DNA from: AC-50 sp035640455
GTDB lineage: Bacteria > Actinomycetota > Thermoleophilia > Gaiellales > Gaiellaceae
Direction: 5' to 3'
Assembly (NCBI GenBank): GCA_035640455.1
Contig: DASQWB010000036.1
Coordinates: forward strand, 1-38,693
DNA length: 38,693 nucleotides
Below the pieces are notes generated by a model. That model was not told where the DNA came from and ran no database searches. It saw only the letters and a list, made by a program, of their open reading frames with translations. Shown in pieces: positions 31,517 to 37,475 of the stretch. A program made the translations under genes and the position numbers. Numbering within the stretch: the stretch's first letter is position 1; every line of letters starts with the position of its first letter.

Positions 31517-32512
31517 TTAGAAGAGGCCTTGCACGGGCCAATAGCAGCCGGCGGCGACGAGCGCCGCCGCCGGGAGCGTGAGGATCCACGCGGTGACGAT
31601 GTTCCCGGCGATCCCCCAGCGCACCGCCGAGAGCCGCTTCGTCGCGCCCGCTCCCATCACCGCTCCGGAGATCACGTGCGTCGTCGAGAGCGGGTAGCCG
31701 TAGTGCGTCGCCAGGTAGATCGTCGCTCCGGCCGATGCCTGGGCGGCAAAGCCACTCTCCGGCTCCATCTGGAACACACGCTGTCCGAGCGTGCGGATGA
31801 TCCGCCAGCCGCCGGCGTAGGTGCCGAGGCCGATCGCAAGACCGGCGGCGACCTTCACCCAGGTCGGGATCTCAAGGCTCGCGACGTCGCCGTGCCGATG
31901 CAGGACGAGCGCGAGTGCGATCACGCCCATCGTCTTCTGCGCGTCGTTCGCGCCGTGCGTGAAGGCGACCCACGTCCCGGTGGCGAGCTGACCGAGGCGG
32001 AAGCCGCGGTTCGCGACGCCGGGGCTAAGCCAGACGAACACCCAGTAGATGAGGACCAGCAGGCAGAAAGCGGCGCCGAATGCGATCGCGGGCGCGGCGA
32101 GCGCCGGGATGACAACCTTGTGCGCGATCCCGTGCCAGAGGACGCCCTTCGAGCCCGACTGGACGAGCGCGGCACCGACGAGGCCGCCGATCAGCGCGTG
32201 CGACGAGCTGGACGGGAGGCCGAACCACCAGGTGAGGAGGTTCCAGGCGATGGCGCCGGCAAGCGCCGCGAGCAGCGTGTGCTGCGTCGCGAGGTTGGCG
32301 TCGATCAGCCCCTTGGCGACGTTCTTCGCCACGGCCGTTGTGACGAAGGCCCCGGCGAGATTGGCCACGGCCGCGATCAGCACCGCCGTCCGCGGCGTCA
32401 CCGCGCGCGTCCCGACCGAGGTGGCGATCGCGTTCGCCGTGTCGTGGAAGCCGTTCGTGAAGTCGAAGCCGAGCGCGACGACGACGACTACGACGAAGAG
32501 AACGTCGTTCAT
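31517..32512 (-). CDS. pit: PiT-family inorganic phosphate transporter
   Basis: Low-affinity metal-phosphate/proton symporter, integral membrane. The 331-residue protein contains the two PiT signature repeats, GFDFTNGFHDTANAIAT near the N-terminus and WVAFTHGANDAQKTMGVIAL in the second half. It also has GLPSSSSHALIGGLVGA and the later GYPLSTTHVISGAVMGAG. It has about ten membrane helices. ATG 32512 (MNDVLFVVVVVVALG) is correct; the extended frame upstream runs through a palindromic gap. The DUF47 gene just upstream is the usual partner of PiT transporters. The GlpX-like gene follows 9 nt after the stop. Confidence 0.95.
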   Translation of the reverse strand: MNDVLFVVVVVVALGFDFTNGFHDTANAIATSVGTRAVTPRTAVLIAAVANLAGAFVTTAVAKNVAKGLIDANLATQHTLLAALAGAIAWNLLTWWFGLPSSSSHALIGGLVGAALVQSGSKGVLWHGIAHKVVIPALAAPAIAFGAAFCLLVLIYWVFVWLSPGVANRGFRLGQLATGTWVAFTHGANDAQKTMGVIALALVLHRHGDVASLEIPTWVKVAAGLAIGLGTYAGGWRIIRTLGQRVFQMEPESGFAAQASAGATIYLATHYGYPLSTTHVISGAVMGAGATKRLSAVRWGIAGNIVTAWILTLPAAALVAAGCYWPVQGLF

Positions 32513-32516
32513 CTCC

Positions 32517-32598
32517 AGCGCGCGAAGCGCGCTTCTGCATACCGAGCGAAGCGAAGGTAGAAGCCAGCCCCGCTGAAAATGCGCAGCATTTTCAGCGG
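32517..32598 (-). repeat. three adjacent palindromes between DUF47 gene and pit
   Basis: The 79-nt gap holds three inverted repeats. CCGCTGAAAATG (32570-32581) pairs perfectly with 32587-32598 around CGCAG, and the DUF47 stop codon lies inside this stem. CTTCT...ACC (32532-32543) pairs with GGTAGAAG (32556-32563). AGCGCGC-GAA-GCGCGCT (32517-32533) ends 4 nt before the pit start. On the minus strand no T-run follows the first stem, so read-through into pit is likely. This could be mRNA processing or attenuation between the two genes, or a REP-like element. Confidence 0.6.
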
Positions 32599-33215
32599 TT
32601 TTTGACGACGATGGCCTCGAGGACGTCGGCCGCGTTCTCGCACGCGTCCACGGCTTCCTCGAGCTGCTCGTGGATGTCCTTCCAGCGGATGATCGCAATC
32701 GCGTCGTTCGAGGTGCGGAAGAGCTCCGAGACGGCCTCCCGGTTCAGCCGGTCGCCCTCGTCCTCGAGCTCGCGGAGCTCCATCAGCTGCCGGCTCGAGT
32801 CCTTGAAGCCGTCGAGCCGGGCAACCGCCTCCTGGAGCTTCGTCGCCGCCCGCAGGATCACGTCGCCCTGCGCCCGCGCGGCGGGATGGATCTCCGTCAC
32901 GCCGTAGCCGACGATGTTCCCCGCCGCCTCGTCGATGTGGTCGCAGATGTCGTCGAGGGCGCCCGCGAGCCGGTACATGTCGTCGCGGTCGAACGGCGTC
33001 ACGAAGGTGCGGTTCAGCAGGTCGACGACCTCGTGGGTGAGCCGGTCGCCCTCGTGCTCGAGCTCCTTGATGTCCCGCATCCGCTCCTGCGAGCCGTCGA
33101 GCGCATGCGCCAAGAGATCGACGAGCGCCCGGGCGATCGCGACCGTGTTCGCCGACGCCTGGTTGTAGAGGTCGAAGAACTCCTTGCGCTGCGGAACGAG
33201 CGTGATTCGCGCCAT
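32592..33215 (-). CDS. DUF47 PhoU-like Pit accessory protein
   Basis: A 207-residue all-helical protein of the DUF47/PhoU-like family (TIGR00153-like), usually encoded beside Pit transporters and thought to regulate them. It has the two-fold repeated pattern DIKELEHEGDRLTHEVVDLLNRTFVTPFDRDDM and ELRELEDEGDRLNREAVSELFRTS. The acidic E-x-x-GD segments probably bind metal ions. ATG 33215 has an AGGAGG five nt upstream, one of the few classical ribosome-binding sites here. The stop lies in the stem of a 12-bp palindrome. Co-transcribed with pit. Confidence 0.93.
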   Translation of the reverse strand: MARITLVPQRKEFFDLYNQASANTVAIARALVDLLAHALDGSQERMRDIKELEHEGDRLTHEVVDLLNRTFVTPFDRDDMYRLAGALDDICDHIDEAAGNIVGYGVTEIHPAARAQGDVILRAATKLQEAVARLDGFKDSSRQLMELRELEDEGDRLNREAVSELFRTSNDAIAIIRWKDIHEQLEEAVDACENAADVLEAIVVKNR

Positions 33216-33303
33216 CGCCGCCTCCTGCCGGGAGCTGCCAGCGCGCCTTCTACCACGTCAACTGGGGTCGAGGCATCCGGAGCCGGTGCTACCTTGACTG
33301 CGG

Positions 33304-33672
33304 ATGCCGGAAGAAAGCCCAGTTTTCCAGGCGTTCTGTGGAGCGGCCGAGCCGAGCTTCGCGAACCGTGCCGAGCTCGAGTGCGCGAAGGTGCTCGACT
33401 ACTACGGCGTGCCGTGGGACTACGAGCCGAAGACGTTCGTGCTCGAGCGCGACGAGGAGGGACGTGTCGTCGAGGCCTTCACGCCCGACTTCCACCTCCC
33501 CGAGCAGGATCTCTACCTCGAGATCACGATGATGAAGCAGTCGCTCGTGACGCGGAAGAACCGCAAGCTGCGGAAGTTCCGCGAGCGGTACCCGAGCGTC
33601 CGGATCAAGCTCTTCTACAAGCGCGACGTCGAGCGACTGGCGCAGCGATACCACCTCGAGCTCGCGTCCTGA
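33304..33672 (+). CDS. PD-(D/E)XK nuclease-like small protein
   Basis: A 122-residue protein with the core of a PD-(D/E)XK fold: an N-terminal helix with acidic residues (NRAELECAKVLDYYG, E24/E26), a strand and turn TPDFHLPEQD (D62), and YLEITMMKQ (E73). The last motif has ExT where ExK is usual; K78 follows three residues on. A basic patch RKNRKLRKFRERYP and IKLFYKRDVERLA complete the domain. The fold is inferred from motif spacing; the cleavage activity is doubtful given the missing Lys. ATG 33304 has TACCTT 8 nt upstream. Its TGA overlaps the apparent CTG start of hpt. Confidence 0.7.
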   Translation: MPEESPVFQAFCGAAEPSFANRAELECAKVLDYYGVPWDYEPKTFVLERDEEGRVVEAFTPDFHLPEQDLYLEITMMKQSLVTRKNRKLRKFRERYPSVRIKLFYKRDVERLAQRYHLELAS

Positions 33673-34211
33673 CCGCCCCCGACCCGCCCGTTGGCGAGGT
33701 CTACCTGTCCGCGGAGGACATCGCGGCGCGGGTGCAGGAGCTCGGCGCCCAGATCGCCGCCGACTACGAGGGCCGCGAACCACTCCTCGTCGCCGCGCTG
33801 AAGGCGAGCCTCGTCTTCGTGGCCGACCTCTCGCGCGCGATCCGGATCCTCCACCGCCTCGACTTCGTCGAGCTGGCGGGCTACGCGGGCGCCGCGACCG
33901 GCGGCCACTCCGGCATCCGCCTCCTGAAGGACCTCGACAGCGACATCGCGGCTCGCGACGTCATCGTCGTCGAGGACATCGTCGACACGGGGCTCACGCT
34001 CAACTACCTCTGCCGCACCCTGCGGCTCCGCGGGCCCGCCTCGCTCGCGGTCGCGACGCTCCTCGACCGGCCGTACCGCCGCCTCGTCGACTCGCTGCCG
34101 GTGCGCTACGTCGGCTTCACGGTGCCCGACGAGCTCTTCGTCGGCTACGGCTTCGATCTCGACGAGCGCTACCGGAACCTGCCAGATCTGCACGTCCTCC
34201 GCACGCGCTAG
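33669..34211 (+). CDS. hpt: hypoxanthine phosphoribosyltransferase, probable CTG start
   Basis: Purine salvage enzyme making IMP/GMP from hypoxanthine/guanine and PRPP. The motifs are VYLSAEDIAARVQELGAQIAADY, LLVAALKASLVFVADLSRAI, the PRPP loop VIVVEDIVDTGLTLNYL (canonical VEDIVDTG), LLDRPYRR, and a C-terminal FTVPDELFVGYGFDLDERYRNLPDL. No ATG, GTG or TTG lies near the 5' end. CTG 33669 in a CTGA overlap with the upstream stop gives 180 residues, the normal family length. The next standard start, GTG 33732, would remove 21 residues, including the YLSAEDI segment. The gene is translationally coupled to the PD-(D/E)XK-like gene. Confidence 0.92.
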   Translation: MTAPDPPVGEVYLSAEDIAARVQELGAQIAADYEGREPLLVAALKASLVFVADLSRAIRILHRLDFVELAGYAGAATGGHSGIRLLKDLDSDIAARDVIVVEDIVDTGLTLNYLCRTLRLRGPASLAVATLLDRPYRRLVDSLPVRYVGFTVPDELFVGYGFDLDERYRNLPDLHVLRTR

Positions 34212-34221
34212 CCTGCGTGTT

Positions 34222-34240
34222 TTAGGCTAGGCTAACTTTT
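34222..34240 (+). promoter_or_regulatory. DtxR/IdeR/MntR-like operator over the mntH promoter
   Basis: TTAGGCTAGGCTAACTTTT lies 3 nt before ATG 34244. It matches the known DtxR/IdeR box (TTAGGTTAGSCTAACCTAA) at most positions and has an imperfect dyad centred on CTAG. A TAACTT (34233-34238) inside it could serve as the -10, five nt before the ATG. A metal-loaded repressor bound here would block the promoter. The match is seen; the regulator is not encoded in this window. Confidence 0.65.
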
Positions 34241-34243
34241 GCC

Positions 34244-35527
34244 ATGATGGCCGCCCAAGCGGATAGCGTCGCGGGGATCGCGGGCATCGGCCGCGGCGTC
34301 CTGCGCGGCGAGCGCCGCAGCTTCCGGATCTGGCCCTTCCTCGGCCCCGCCTTCATCGCCTGCGTCGCGTACATCGACCCGGGCAACTTCGCCACCAACA
34401 TCGCCGGCGGCTCGAAGTACGGCTACACGCTGCTCTGGGTGATCGTCGCCTCGAACCTGATGGCGATGCTCATCCAGACGCTCTCGGCGAAGCTCGGCAT
34501 CGCGACCGGTCGCAACCTGCCGGAGGTCTGCCGCGAGCGCTTCTCGCGACGGACGTCGATCGCGCTCTGGCTGCAGGCCGAGGTGATCGCGATGGCGACC
34601 GACCTCGCGGAGTTCCTCGGCGCCGCGCTCGGGTTCCACCTGCTGCTCGGGATCTCGCTCTTCCCTGCCGCGCTCATCACCGGCGTCACCGCGTTCGTGA
34701 TCCTCGGGCTTCAGCGCTTCGGGTTCCGCCCGTTCGAGGCGACGATCGCGGCCATCGTCGGCGTGATCGGCGTCTGCTACCTCGGCGAGCTCTTCTCGGC
34801 GAAGCCGCCGCTCGGCACCGTCGCCCGGCACGCGGTCGTCCCGCAATTCGCGGGCGGGGACTCCGTGCTGCTCGCCGTCGGGATCCTGGGCGCCACCGTC
34901 ATGCCGCACGTGATCTACCTCCACTCGGCGCTGATGCAGAACCGCATCCGGCCCGAGACGGACGAGCAGGCGCGGACGCTGATGCGCTTCACCCGCGTCG
35001 ACGTCGTGCTCGCGATGACGATCGCCGGCCTGATCAACATGGCCATGCTCGTGATGGCCGCGAGCGTCTTCTACGGAAGCGGGCTCGTCCACGTGGAGTC
35101 GCTCGATACGGCCTACAAGACGCTGAAGCCGATCCTCGGCGGCAGCTCGAGCACGCTCTTCGCGCTCGCCCTCCTCGCGTCGGGCCTCTCGAGCTCGACC
35201 GTCGGCACGCTCTCCGGCCAGGTGGTGATGCAGGGCTTCATCCGGCGGCGGATTCCCGTCGTCGTCCGGCGCGTGGTGACGATGCTGCCGGCGCTCGTCG
35301 TCGTCGGGATCGGCGTCGACCCGTCGCGCACGCTCGTGATCAGCCAGGTCGTCCTGTCGTTCGGGATCCCGTTCGCGCTCGTGCCGCTCGTCCTCTTCAC
35401 GTCGAAGCGGGACGTCATGGGCGTGCTCGTGAACCACCGCGCGACGACCGCCGCGGCCGCCGTCGTCGCGGGCCTCATCTCCGCCCTCAACGTCTTCCTC
35501 CTCGCCCAGACCTTCGGGCTCGCTTAG
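34244..35527 (+). CDS. mntH: Nramp-family Mn2+/Fe2+ transporter
   Basis: Proton-coupled divalent metal importer with about eleven membrane helices in 427 residues. The metal-binding motif DPGNFATNIAGG in helix 1 (about 46-57) and the helix-6 motif MPHVIYLHSALM are intact. Other typical segments are LGIATGRNLPEVCRERF, ATDLAEFLGAALGF and SGLSSSTVGTLSGQVVMQGF. ATG 34244 and ATG 34247 are adjacent. A DtxR/IdeR-like operator ends 3 nt upstream, so uptake is probably shut off when iron or manganese is plentiful. It follows hpt by 32 nt but appears to have its own promoter. Confidence 0.96.
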   Translation: MMAAQADSVAGIAGIGRGVLRGERRSFRIWPFLGPAFIACVAYIDPGNFATNIAGGSKYGYTLLWVIVASNLMAMLIQTLSAKLGIATGRNLPEVCRERFSRRTSIALWLQAEVIAMATDLAEFLGAALGFHLLLGISLFPAALITGVTAFVILGLQRFGFRPFEATIAAIVGVIGVCYLGELFSAKPPLGTVARHAVVPQFAGGDSVLLAVGILGATVMPHVIYLHSALMQNRIRPETDEQARTLMRFTRVDVVLAMTIAGLINMAMLVMAASVFYGSGLVHVESLDTAYKTLKPILGGSSSTLFALALLASGLSSSTVGTLSGQVVMQGFIRRRIPVVVRRVVTMLPALVVVGIGVDPSRTLVISQVVLSFGIPFALVPLVLFTSKRDVMGVLVNHRATTAAAAVVAGLISALNVFLLAQTFGLA

Positions 35528-35770
35528 AGCGTCTTCGAATGACTTCGATTCGCCTCGACCGGTCGTTGACGGACGCACGGGCAAAGCCCGTGCGTCCTAA
35601 CAGTCGGCGCCGCCGAGTCGGCGCCTATACGACCGGCCGCCCCGGGGGAGACGGCCGGCGTCGTCGGGAGACGACTGGAAATCGCAGCTAGCACCCGCGC
35701 ACACGCACGCAGACGCACGGGTTCTCAGCTCATAAACGTCCCAGGCGCCCTCGGAGATACGGGCGCGCGG
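35528..35770. other. 243-nt non-coding gap with a run of five hairpins
   Basis: No gene is seen between the convergent mntH and M23 peptidase genes, but the stretch is full of inverted repeats. H1 at 35571-35597 is a perfect 12-bp stem with an AAA loop. H2 at 35606-35625 has 7 bp, H3 at 35633-35658 has 7 bp (CCGGCCG/CGGCCGG), and H4 at 35660-35675 is GTCGTC-GGGA-GACGAC. H5 at 35745-35766 has GCGCCC/GGGCGC just past the M23 stop. H1 and H5 are natural terminators of the two genes, though without T-runs. The 10-mer GACGCACGGG occurs in H1 and again near 35712. H2-H4 are unexplained. Confidence 0.6.
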
Positions 35771-36967
35771 CTAGAGGTAGCCGAGCGGGTCGACCGGCTG
35801 GCCGTTGACCCGCACCTCGAAGTGGAGGTGCGGCCCGAAGCAATGTCCCGTGCAGCCGACGTAGCCGATCGTGTCTCCCTGAGCCACCGTCTGCCCGTTC
35901 CCGACGGCGAACGCCGACTGATGCGCGTAGGCGGTGGCGAGGCCGCGGCCGTGGTCGATCACCGTCAGGTTGCCGTAGCCCGACATCCAGCCCGCGTAGA
36001 TGACCGTGCCGGAGGCGGCCGCGTGGATCGGCGTCCCGTACGGCACGGCGATGTCGATCCCCTCGTGCATCCGTCCCCAGCGCATCCCGAACGGGCTCGT
36101 GACCGGCCCCTGGACAGGCCAGATGAGCCCCTGCGCCGAGACGCCGCTCCCGCTCGAGTAGCTCGAGCCCGACGCGGCCGCACGCGCCTGCGCCGCCTGG
36201 ATCTGCGCCCCGAGCTGGGCGCTCACCTGCGCGAGCGCATTGACCTCGTTCAGGTACTCGCGCTCGCTCTCCTTCGCCGAGGCGAGGCTCTGCCGCTCCT
36301 CCGCCCGCGTCGCGACGAGCGCGTGCTGGCTCGCGAGCAGCTGCTCGTGGACGGCGCGCTGCTCCGCCGTCCGCACGGCGATCACGTGCGTCTCCGCGGC
36401 CACGCCGGCGCGCGTCCGCTTCGTCTGGGCGCGAGCCGCGGCCATGGCCTTCTTGGCCCTATCGACCTCGTCGGCGATCTGGCGATCCTGGCTCCCGATC
36501 GCCCGCAGGTAGTCGAGCTGGTCGAGCAGGTCGGAGAAGCTCGTCGCCGAGAGGACGACCGCGAGCGTGTCGGGATTGTCGGCCTCGTAGATGGCGACGA
36601 GGCGCGCGTCGAGACGGCGGACGGCCTCGCGGTACTGCCCGCGCAGGAAGGTGAGCCTGCGGCTCTCGAGCCGGTAGAGCTGAGTAAGGCGGTCGAGCTT
36701 GTCGCGATGGAGCGCGAGGTCCTGCTCGAGTGCGGTGAGCCGGTCGCTCGCGGCGCCGACCTGTCCCTCGAGCGTCCGGATCCGGCCGGTCAGCGCCGAG
36801 ATCTTCGTCGTCAGCACGCCTTCCTGCGCCCGCTCGTAGTCGATCCGGTCGTGCAGGCGCTGGATCCGCTGGTCGACGACCGCCTTCCGCTGGACGACGT
36901 CACCCGCCGCCGGGGCGGTGGCGACGAGGGCGAGGAGGAGGACGCCGAGAGCGAGCCGTCGGGCCAT
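35771..36967 (-). CDS. secreted coiled-coil M23 murein endopeptidase (EnvC-like)
   Basis: A 398-residue exported peptidoglycan hydrolase or hydrolase activator. It has a signal peptide (MARRLALGVLLLALVATAPAAG), then a long coiled coil (about 25-250) in two blocks, as in EnvC/NlpD and PcsB-type proteins. A Ser/Gly linker follows, and then a C-terminal LytM/M23 domain with SPFGMRWGRMHEGIDIAVPYGTPI (H and D zinc ligands) and CFGPHLHFEVRVNGQPVDPLGYL (HxH). All zinc ligands are present, so catalysis is plausible. ATG 36967 begins after a 70-nt gap from the ccmI-like gene containing TAGATT (near 37010), a possible -10. Confidence 0.93.
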   Translation of the reverse strand: MARRLALGVLLLALVATAPAAGDVVQRKAVVDQRIQRLHDRIDYERAQEGVLTTKISALTGRIRTLEGQVGAASDRLTALEQDLALHRDKLDRLTQLYRLESRRLTFLRGQYREAVRRLDARLVAIYEADNPDTLAVVLSATSFSDLLDQLDYLRAIGSQDRQIADEVDRAKKAMAAARAQTKRTRAGVAAETHVIAVRTAEQRAVHEQLLASQHALVATRAEERQSLASAKESEREYLNEVNALAQVSAQLGAQIQAAQARAAASGSSYSSGSGVSAQGLIWPVQGPVTSPFGMRWGRMHEGIDIAVPYGTPIHAAASGTVIYAGWMSGYGNLTVIDHGRGLATAYAHQSAFAVGNGQTVAQGDTIGYVGCTGHCFGPHLHFEVRVNGQPVDPLGYL

Positions 36968-37037
36968 GGTCGAAGGTTCGTGAAGCGGCCGGACGACCCT
37001 GCCGCGCCCGCAATCTAGGCGATTCTGTGAAAAATTG

Positions 37038-37475
37038 CTAGCGCGGCCCCGGCTCGGGGATCCGCGCAGGGCCGGGTTCGGGCACGATCGCCGGCTCCGG
37101 CGGGTCCGCCTCGTCCGGCGGCGGATACGGCTCCGGCACCGGGTCCGGCAGCGGCTCGGGGGGCGCCGGCTCCGGCGGGTCGGGCACCTCGGGCTCGAGG
37201 GCGCGCAGCGCCTCCGCGGCCGCGGCGCGCAGCGGCCCGACCAGGCGGCGGTAGTCCTCGTCCGAGATCTTCCCGGTCCGGTGGTCGAACTCGAGCTCCT
37301 TGAGTGCCGCCAACGCGCGATCGCGTTCCTCCGCGAGAGCGAGGCTGCGGCGCTCGAGCTCGTCCCGCTCGTCGAGCCGGTCGACGGCGGGCGCCGGGTC
37401 GCGCAGGAACGGCAGCGCCGCGAGCACGACCGCCGCGACGGCGAGGAGCGCAGCGATGACGAGCGCAGCGGTCAT
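37038..37475 (-). CDS. CcmI/CycH N-terminal-like cytochrome c biogenesis protein
   Basis: A 145-residue membrane-anchored protein. It has one N-terminal helix (MTAALVIAALLAVAAVVLAALPFL), a coiled coil with RDRALAALKELEFDHRTGKISDEDYRRL, the hallmark of the N-terminal part of CcmI/CycH-like proteins, and a long Pro/Glu-rich tail. The TPR domain of full-length CcmI is missing, as in many actinobacterial and Deinococcus-type versions. ATG 37475 overlaps the ccmF stop as ATGA, so it is coupled to ccmF, which fixes the context as cytochrome c maturation system I-like haem lyase genes. The frame starting at 37544 is a read-through. Confidence 0.82.
   Translation of the reverse strand: MTAALVIAALLAVAAVVLAALPFLRDPAPAVDRLDERDELERRSLALAEERDRALAALKELEFDHRTGKISDEDYRRLVGPLRAAAAEALRALEPEVPDPPEPAPPEPLPDPVPEPYPPPDEADPPEPAIVPEPGPARIPEPGPR

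Noticed and set aside
35690..35722. ACGCACGC-rich stretch, considered as a CRISPR-like or tandem repeat
   Set aside because: Irregular units, no spacer structure and no cas gene.
36968..37037. c-di-AMP (ydaO-type) riboswitch upstream of the M23 peptidase
   Set aside because: The gap is only 70 nt and shows none of the conserved ydaO helices; a simple promoter explains it.
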